Positions 56,779 through 64,000 of a stretch of 64,000 nucleotides of DNA are shown piece by piece. The first letter of the stretch is position 1. Each line of letters starts with the position of its first letter. A program made the position numbers and the translations under genes. Source of the stretch: Phaeosaccion multiseriatum (lineage: Eukaryota > Ochrophyta, other classes); assembly GCA_965112735.1 (NCBI GenBank), contig OZ218950.1:6882001-6946000 (forward strand), read 5' to 3'. The notes under the pieces are model-generated. The model was given only the letters and a program-made list of their open reading frames with translations. It searched no databases and was not told the origin of the DNA.

Positions 56779-58270
56779 AGAGAGAGAGAGAGAGAGAGAG
56801 AAGAGGCGGAGAAACCGGGGGGGGGATCTCAATTTACCCATCATCTCCTTGCTTGTTTGACCCCACTCCTCACCACACCCCCCCCCTTGCCCTGCTTGGC
56901 ATGGCATGTTCTTGGCCACCCAAAGCTCAGTCTCATAGCCATCGCTATCAAACGTGTCAAAACCACTACCACCATTACCTGCCCTTGGCTGCTGCTTAAC
57001 TCCTTGTCCGACTACCGACTGCTGTCCTGTCTTCTGTCTGCCTGTCTGCCTCACTCACCCTTGTTTTGGCTTCGTCTGCCTTCTCCTGCCTCGCCTCCTC
57101 TGACAGACCCGCCCCCTTGCCCCCCCCCGCAGCAGCGTTGCCCGACGACCCTCCGCCCGATGCGCTGATCTGTGCAGGTGAGGAAGGGGTTTCAATTTCA
57201 GTTGAATATGCACTCACCCAATATGCATATGCCTACTCACTCACTCACCCACCCACTCACCCACTGACTCACTCACGCACTCACTTCGTCCCTCCCTCCT
57301 TCCCACACGCACTCACTCACTGACTCCCCCACTCCCTCATGCACAAACTCACTCACGCACTCACTCTCTCACTCACTCACTCACTCACTCACTCACTGAC
57401 CTTGGCATTGAACTTGTCTACGACGAGACAGTAGCGCTCCAGGTAGCCTGGCGTACCCTCCTCGTAATCGGTGAACACACCCTTATTCTTGACGGTCGTG
57501 AGGAACGTCTGAGGAAGAGGGAGGAAGAGGGATATATAGGGGATGAGAGGGAGAGAGAGGGGGAGACGACAAGGAGTGGCCGCACAGATGAACGCGAGCC
57601 GTGTGCGATGGGGGCAAGAAGAGGAGGGATACAGCGAGGCGGTGGGGCGAGAGAGCCACAAAAGCGGGAGGGGTTGGAGGGTGACCGATGTACCAGACGT
57701 AGAGGTAGCTGTCGTTTCGTAGACAGAGAGTTACAGAGACCCCGCCATCCTCTCCAACGGTATCTGGCCGTGGAGCCCACGCAGAAGAGCCAACAGCAGT
57801 CGCAGAGAGTTCCACAGACGACGGCGCTACGGCCCCAACATTCCCTTTCCTTCGCAAAATCCTCCGCCTACTTGCTGTACTTCCTGGACCAGTCCTAAGC
57901 ACCAGGTCACCCAGCTTGTGCATCTGTCTTGCTGCTTGCTCCATCTCTATCCCTTCTCGCAACCTCTTCATCCCCCCCCCCTCACCTGAAAGACGTCGTT
58001 GCTCTCAAGATCCTCGTGCTGCTCGGCGATGCTCTTCGCCTCTAGTGACTCAATACCAGCCCCCAGTATCTCAGGCAGACTAGCCGGCGCGTAGGACAGC
58101 TGAACCCGCTGCTCTACGTCGCCCCGGTCCACTCCAAAGGCAGAGGTCAAAGCCGCCATAGCTTGCGCAATTTGCTCGGCCTTGGCGCCCTCTGCCTCCT
58201 TGGAGCAGCCATTCAGGAAGTCCAGCATGGCCATCACGACCTCCCCCTCCGACGCATCATCCGAAGCCAT
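54514..58270 (-). CDS. SGT/SGTA-type TPR co-chaperone
   Basis: Nine exons on the minus strand: 57986-58270, 57401-57508, 57059-57169, 56481-56559, 56096-56313, 55840-55897, 55465-55652, 54862-55104, 54514-54627; 467 residues. The N-terminal dimerisation-type helices read MLDFLNGCSKEA and IAQAMAALTSAFGV. Three TPRs at about residues 155-268: ADEAKTRGNTAFQQNDFATA, HIYLCNRAASRCYQGNYDDA and VKAYSRLGYAFFQQKDYPAA, with the Lys/Asn/Arg carboxylate-clamp positions for Hsp70/Hsp90 tails. The C-terminus is Gly/Met-rich with STI1-like NPAMMQAAQNMMKNP and DPAKMQQAMNMM repeats, the client-binding part. SGTA hands tail-anchored membrane proteins to the GET pathway and triages mislocalised proteins. An extra charged insertion (exon 2, YEEGTPGYLERYCLVV) is conserved-looking but unfamiliar. 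The ATG at 58270 is 36 bp from a divergent ATG. Confidence 0.92.
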
Positions 58271-58420
58271 GGGTTAGTAAGGGAGGGCTAAAAATGGAGA
58301 AAAAAAATGGCGCGGGCGATCATCCGCGGGCCGCACGGCGAGTGTTGGCCATCCACTGCCATCCTGATGTCTCCTTCCCGCGCTCCTTCCCGCGTCCTAC
58401 TACGTTCACCACCTTCCTCA
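58271..58420. promoter_or_regulatory. very short divergent promoter (SGT / Sen1-like)
   Basis: Only 36 bp separate the ATG at 58270 (-) from the first in-frame ATG at 58307 (+), or 150 bp if the plus gene starts at 58421. An A8 tract lies at 58300-58307. It contains GGCCATCCACTGCCATCCTG (58347-58366), a recurrent short motif. Confidence 0.55.
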
Positions 58421-61400
58421 ATGAAGAGCATTGAGGTGATTGATATGTCCCTCTCTTCCGATGAGGAGGAGGAGGGTCAGAGTCGGCGACGACCGGCGGC
58501 TCCACCGCCGCCTCCGCCGCCAGCAGAGGGAGGAGGAGAAGGGAAAGGAGGAGGAGAAGAGGGGCATAGAGAAACGCTTATTTTAGACTTTGAGCGCACT
58601 GCAGAGGCGCTACTTGCGTCCCTCGACGGAGACGCGGCGTCTGATCCTGCGCGCCAAGGCCAGGAGTTCCAAGAGAAAGCCATCCGCTTCCTTCTTGACA
58701 GTGAGCAGCGACTTTTGCAACTGAATCAAGAGAAGGAGGGGCAACACAGACACGGCCACTGGTGCTGTCGCTATCCGGAGGTGAGGATGGGGTGGGGATG
58801 GGGGGTATGGGCATGGTCTTCTTTGAGGGACCGGTGAGTTAGGGATTAATAAGGGGGTTTTACTTTTGCTGCTCTCCCCCCCCCCCTTCCCCTCCATCTC
58901 GCCGGGTTGCCTCTCCATGATGGCTACGCGCGCACCGCACGACGCACTCAGACAAGAAACCCCTCCCCCTCCCCTCCTGCGTGCCCCTCCCCCCCTCCCC
59001 ACGTTCACCAGCTTATCTCCGAGCTCTTGCCGTGCCTGGATGAGATGCCCGATCGCCGGGAGGAGCAGAAGAAACCTGCTGGTGCCACTGCCTGTGATAG
59101 TGGGGCGGGCCAGGTGCAGAGGCTATGGGAAGGTTTGACGCGACAGCTCAGGACTTGCCGGAGCTGTGTAGATGAGTACCATGCAGGTAAAGCAGAGGCC
59201 TAGGGAAGGGCAGAGGTTGGTCGATGCCCTCCTTTCTTCTTCATGCACAAAAAATACTGCTCCTCCTCCCTCTGAACGCCAGTAGCCCCCCCCCCCACCC
59301 CCCCCCTCCTTCTCCTCCCTTCCCTCTTCCCTGCTTGGCGGCGCTCCTTGTGCACCCCAGCCAAATGGAAGATGGGACAGCGCCTGGGGAACGACTTTGA
59401 AGCAGCTTCGGTGGCCCAATTCATGTCCCACTTAAGGGCAATGGACCAGGACCGACTCTTGTGGGCGTTTCGGGAGGCACGATCAAGGCTGCAGTGCCTA
59501 CACAATGACTCAGAGGAAGGCGTCGCGAGCAGCACTAGCAGTGGTGGTGCAAGCAGCGGGGATAAGAGGAGAGACGAGAAGGAAGAGAAGGAAGAGAAGG
59601 AAGACATCCTCTGTGCGAATTCCGCCGCCTTCTATGAGGTGCTCACGCACCCGCATCAGCTGCTCGGGGGTGCTTGTGTGGCTGAGGGGCGCGGAGGGGA
59701 GGGGGAGGAGGAAGAGGCTGGCATGGCTTTGGAAGCAGCAGCAGCAGCAGCAGCAGGGGGGGGGGGGAGCAGGAACGAACCGGGAGGGGAAGGCCCTTGA
59801 GGAGGCGTTCATTCAGCTTGCGACATTTGCCAGCGGCGTTCGTGGTGTGTGGCGTGGGAGAAGGAAGCAGGGATGCAAGCAGGGGGGTGGCGGGTATTCC
59901 AGCATTGGCGACGGCGTTCGATTTTCAACAGGGGGGGGAGCAGGGGGGGCCTCTGCTCAAGACAAGAGGTTGTGGAAGGATATGGGCATGATAGCCGACG
60001 AAGACGACGACAAGGGGGAGGAGGACAAAGAGGAGGAGGAGGAGGAGGAGGGGAGGGAAAAGAAGGACGGAGGTGTGCAAAAGGAAGGAGGAGAGAGAGG
60101 AGAAGAACGAGGAGGAGGTGGGGGCGGGGAGAGGCTGCCAGGCTTCTACTACCTCCTTATGAGTGACGACATGCGAGTGCGGGGCTGGGCCAAGATGGCT
60201 TCAGCGAGGGTCGGGCGCATCAGCGAAGACCACTACGCAAGGGTGCGTCCTGTCGTGGAGAGATGGATTGCACAAGCGGATCTGTTTGCCTCGGGTTCGA
60301 GCCCCGATAAGCTGATGGTGAGTGAGAGAAGAAGGCTGGGAGGGTTAGGGAGTAAGGGGAGGGCCAGAGAGCGTGGAAGCACGGGATGGAGGGAGGGAAG
60401 GGGACGAGAAAGGGAGGTGCACGCGCAGGAACGAGAAGAAGAGATGATGCCTTTCAAGTTTCCCCTTCACCCCTCCTTCGATGCCTGCTTCCTCCTGCCT
60501 CCATGTCTCTCTCTCCCGCCCCCCCCCCCCCCTCTACCCCCATCCACTGCCATCCTCTCAGTTTTGGGTGGCTCTGGAGCATGTCATGGGCCTCATGGTC
60601 AGGAACCTCGTCTTGTCGCTCGCTCGAAGCGCACCGGCCCTAATGGATGCTCTCATCAACTCGCTCGACCTATCATCATCATCATCATCATCACCAAGAC
60701 CGACAGGGGGAGGGGCAGTGATGACGATGCTTCCCTCTGCGCCCTTCCTCCTTGTCGTGGAAAAGTGCCTCGACCGCTTCTTGAGCGAGTTGGGGACGCA
60801 CTTCTTCGTCCACTGCACCTTTTCTCCCTCGTCTGTGCTGGTCACTCTACGCTTACTCTGTCAGCAGCAGCGCCAACACGGAGGGGGGGCGGGGCGGCTG
60901 CCTGTGGTGCTTGGTGCCATCCGCTTGCTGCCTGTCTTCTCAAGGGCCTGTGAAGCGCTTGACTGGGACGGTGAAGCGGGGGAGCGGGAGGGGGGGGGGG
61001 GGGGGGGGGGGGGCATCACCTTTTGAAGGGGAGGGAGGGCGGCCTGCTCCACCCGTACTTGACCCAGAATAGCGGCGACTCGACGACACCAAAGCAGGGG
61101 CGACAAAGGCAAAGGCAGAGGCAAAGCTGCACCGACCTCGTTCTTGCTCTCATCGTGAAAGAGCTTGATCTGCTTGCCGCTGGAGCACCAACACCCGCAG
61201 CAGGAGCAGCCAGATCAGCACGAGGGGGAGGGGGCAAAAGACCGGGTATGCATGTCCTCGAGCTGAGGAGAGCGCTCATTGCTATTCTGTCGCGGTGCTA
61301 CGAGGAAGCGGGGCCGTCTTCCGAGGGTACTCACTCTGCCTCACCCTCTGAGTGGACGTCAGCTGCCTTCCCCGCTCAGTGGCCCATGGGCTCGGTGGAG

Positions 61401-64000
61401 ATGTGGGGCCCTGTCTTGGGAGGCATAGCAGGGGACCGCGGCGGTGCTGAAGCTACTGCTGCTGTATCACCAACGGCTGCTGCTGGAAGCGCCGGAGCCT
61501 CGACTGCAGCTGCTGCAGATGCCTTGGCGGGTGCAGAGGGCGAGGTGGTGGTGTCTGCGTGTGAGTGCATCGCTAGTGTGCTTGAAGCTCACCTGGGGGT
61601 CGTGCAGGCAGAGCTCCATGCCGCCCTCAGCGGAGAGAGGGGGGGCGGTGGCAGTGGATGGGCGGCAGGGGCAGGGGAAGGGGAAGGGACAGGGGTGGCG
61701 CAGGCGTCACAAGCACAGAAGCGCCAACAGGAGGCCTTAAGCCGCCTTCTGCCTCTCTGCAAGCCCCTACTCGCCTCCCTCTGCGTGCACACGCCGCCTC
61801 TCCTCCTTCCCGGAGATGTGCACCTGACATTGATGCAGACGCACGCTGCCTTGGCGCTCCTTCCTCTGGACCAAAACGTTCTTGTGTTGGCAGGACTTGA
61901 CGCCACAGCGACTCGAACAGCCGGGCTGATGCGTCCCTTGGTGCTGGAGGAGCTCAGTCGCTACTTCCTACCCTATTTAGACAAGCTCACCGAGGCTGCT
62001 GCCAAGACCAGCTCGTGCCAACAACCATCGAGAGGGAGCGGGGGCGGTGAAGGGGAACTTGTTTTGACGCCTGCGCGCTCCTCGCCGTTACGGGACGAGA
62101 GGATCGGGGCGTGCTTCTTCCTGTGCCTGCTCACTTCTGAGCGGCGGGTCAGAGAGGGGCTTTTGAGGTTGCTGGACGCCACCCTCGGTCTCTGCCACCA
62201 GGGTGAGCAGTTGGTGATACAGCAACAGCAGCAGCTGCAGCAGCAGCAGGGGGCGTGGCGACACCAAATGAAGCAGCAGGGGAGCAAGCAGAGAGGGGGA
62301 TTTGTGGCGGCTTCTCCTCCACCAACAGACCCGGCAGTCTCCCTCCCCTTGCTGGCCTCACATTTTCCTTCCGTGGGCAAGGCTTTGTGGCTCGGCGGTG
62401 TGCTCAAGTACCTTCAGACCAACCTGTGCACCACGGCACCGAGGCCGCAGCTGTCGTTCTCGAGCTGGAGGGGCTTCTTTGAGATGGTTTCTGCCCTCTT
62501 ACCTTCATTGACTGCGCTGCTCAAGAAGGACGAGAGGGAGGAGGGGAGGAGGGGGAAGCGCAAGGAGCAACGGAGGCAGCAGTTGGTGGTACAGCGCGAG
62601 CAGCGGCGACAGCGGCGGTTGGAGGAAGCAGACACTAGTGGTGATGGGGATGGTGAGGAGGAGGATGAGGGAGGTGATGAGGACTCGGAGTCCGACCCAG
62701 ACGAAATACACAGGTATACAGTGACTGACGTGGTCCGCCTGCTGTGGTCTGCCATCAAGGACACAGTGCTGCGAGAGGCTCTTGTCGTGCATAGAGAGCA
62801 GCACCGCTCGAGGCTGAGTGATACCTTTGTGAAGCTCTTCAAACTGCTGACGGAGCTGTGGGTGCTGTCCAATAGAAGGAGGCTTATCCTGCCGGGCCTT
62901 CTCGCAGAGAGGGAGGACTGGGCCAGAGTGCTGCTTGCGTGGATTGCTCCAATTCAACTGCAGCTGCAGCCGTCGGTGGTACAGCAGAAGCAGCAGAAGA
63001 GGCAGGGACCACCGGACGTAGCCGAGGGGGGGGAGCTTCCCATGGACGTGAGGAAGGGGGCAGCCGCCTTCGGAGAAGCCATGCTGCTCACCTTGGACAA
63101 GCTGGGCCTGCTCGAGCCCACAAGCAACCTCCGGATGGGCGGCAGGGCAGGGGAGACCTTCCGCCTGCTACGCCTCACCACCGAGCGGCTCATGGGCACG
63201 GTGCTTGTACCCTCAACGCCGCCTGGCTCTCCCAGTGGTGGTGGTGGTGGCGGTGGTGGTGGTGATGGTGGTGGTGGTGGAGGAGGAGGAGGAGGAGGAG
63301 GAGGTGGTGGTGGTGGTGGTGGTGGTGGTGCAGCTCTGGAGGTTCTTGTTGACCATGAAGCTGACGGTGAGGAGGATGATGATGATGACGATGGTGACGT
63401 GCAGATCATTGAGTCTCCCTCGTCAAGAGGTGCGCCCAGTCCAACGAAAGCCCTCAAGTCTGGACAGCAGAGCATCGCGCATTTGAGGAAGAGAAAGCGT
63501 GTTGGTGCTGGGCTTGCTGCTAGATCACCACCTGCTGTTGCTGCTGCTGCTACTTTTTTGGGAGCTACGAAGAAGAAGAATGGAAGCCAGGTAAACCAGC
63601 AGGCGAGAGGCCTGGCGGAGAATGGAAGCAGCCGGTGGTTGCAGGAGCAGTTGGTAGTACAGCAGCAGGGGCGAGAGGAGAGGAAGAAGGGCGAGGAGGA
63701 CTGGAGGGCATTTTCTCAAACGTGCCACAGCCCCTTCTGCAGCAACGAAGCCACCCACGGCTTTATCGTGCTCTCCTCGAGTGCCTCGAGCGGCAGCAGA
63801 GGGGCTGGCAGAGACAGAGACAGAAACAGAGGCGTTGCTGGGGGGGGAGGAGGCTTGGGAGGAGAGGAGGACGCCCACTGCGTGCAAGTACGCTATTGCG
63901 CAGAGCACAAGAAGCTACGGATGGTGGACAAGCGACAGTGGGAGAGGGACAAGCAGAGGCGGAAGGAGGCAAAGGAGGACAGCAAGAGGAGGAGCAGAGC
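58421..64000 (+). CDS. very large protein, tentatively Sen1/senataxin-like N-terminal region; runs off the window
   Basis: Exons: 58421-58780 (or from the ATG at 58307), 59012-59186, 59361-60317, 60562 to beyond 64000. More than 1700 residues are visible. It begins MKSIEVIDMSLSSDEEEE. Helical repeat-like segments follow (LISELLPCLDEMPDRREEQK, FYYLLMSDDMRVRGWAKMAS, FWVALEHVMGLMVRNLVLSL, VTDVVRLLWSAIKDTVLREA), then an acidic VQIIESPSS SIM-like motif, KKRKR-type basic clusters and, near 63720-63910, a Cys/His cluster (CHSPFCSNEATHGF ... CVQVRYCAEHKK). These helical parts recall the Sen1 N-terminal domain, so an RNA/DNA helicase may follow outside the window; this is weak inference. The frame breaks at two poly-G runs (12 G at 59756-59767, 24 G at 60990-61013). 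Five copies of the dispersed QLVxQ/VSPT motif are in frame. Confidence 0.42.
62218..62250 (+). repeat. coding copy of dispersed motif
   Basis: CAGTTGGTGATACAGCAACA and further CAG repeats, encoding QLVIQQQQQLQQQQ within the Sen1-like gene. Other copies in the same gene: 61456-61486, 62577-62596, 62966-62990, 63514-63540, 63646-63668. Confidence 0.9.

Noticed and set aside
60288-60310. tRNA T-loop-like GGTTCGAGCCCCG
   Set aside because: In frame inside the Sen1-like exon (SGSSPDKLM); no matching acceptor or anticodon arms.

Overview
The window is nuclear DNA of a gene-dense, intron-rich eukaryote. Every gene model below uses GT-AG introns, mostly 150-600 bp, whose interiors are largely simple repeats. 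I infer a photosynthetic stramenopile (ochrophyte; a eustigmatophyte-like alga is my best guess, not proven). Two proteins (the M3 peptidase and the GK-like membrane protein) begin with a signal peptide followed by a Phe-containing junction and an S/T-rich stretch, as in plastid targeting across a secondary red-type plastid. The gene families present also fit.

Layout. 1-2064 (+): 3' part of a coiled-coil gene. 3997-4806 (-): DUF1279/FAM210-like protein, divergent from 4966-11144 (+): organellar oligopeptidase A-type M3 metallopeptidase (12 exons). 11901-13666 (-): SNIP1-like FHA protein, divergent from 14080-18456 (+): predicted plastid membrane protein with a degenerate guanylate-kinase domain. 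18774-20498 (+): CCDC124/Lso2. 21879-23679 (-): XRCC3-like RAD51 paralogue. 24261-25832: decayed ankyrin-repeat gene carrying a MITE-like insertion. 26865-27368 (-): small membrane-anchored protein with an RVSF motif. 27727-27916: second MITE-like copy. 29266-31799 (+): ribosomal protein eL27. 32224-32341 (-) and 32655-32772 (+): two head-to-head 5S rRNA genes. 33344-39014 (-): large CRAL-TRIO (Sec14) membrane protein, divergent from 39229-42097 (+): D-glutamate cyclase-like protein. 42650-47590 (-): EF-hand protein, divergent from 48378-53983 (+): NIPA-type Mg transporter. 54514-58270 (-): SGT/SGTA co-chaperone, divergent from 58307/58421 to beyond 64000 (+): very large protein, tentatively Sen1/senataxin-like.

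Genes mostly sit in divergent pairs with short shared promoters, 36-790 bp between start codons. The functions are mixed housekeeping (translation, ribosome hibernation, membrane-protein biogenesis, recombination, RNA processing, organellar peptide turnover, ion and lipid handling), with no operon-like logic.

The most unusual content is repetitive. A short motif around CAGTTGGTGATACAGCAGCAG recurs at 14 or more places on both strands, in introns, intergenic DNA and in frame inside at least three coding genes, where it adds QLVIQQ-type or VSPT-type peptides. Intron simple repeats are polarised, looking like expansions of the donor (GT, GTGAGT) and of the polypyrimidine acceptor. Exons carry in-frame versions of the same repeats (poly-Gly, poly-Gln, poly-Ser).
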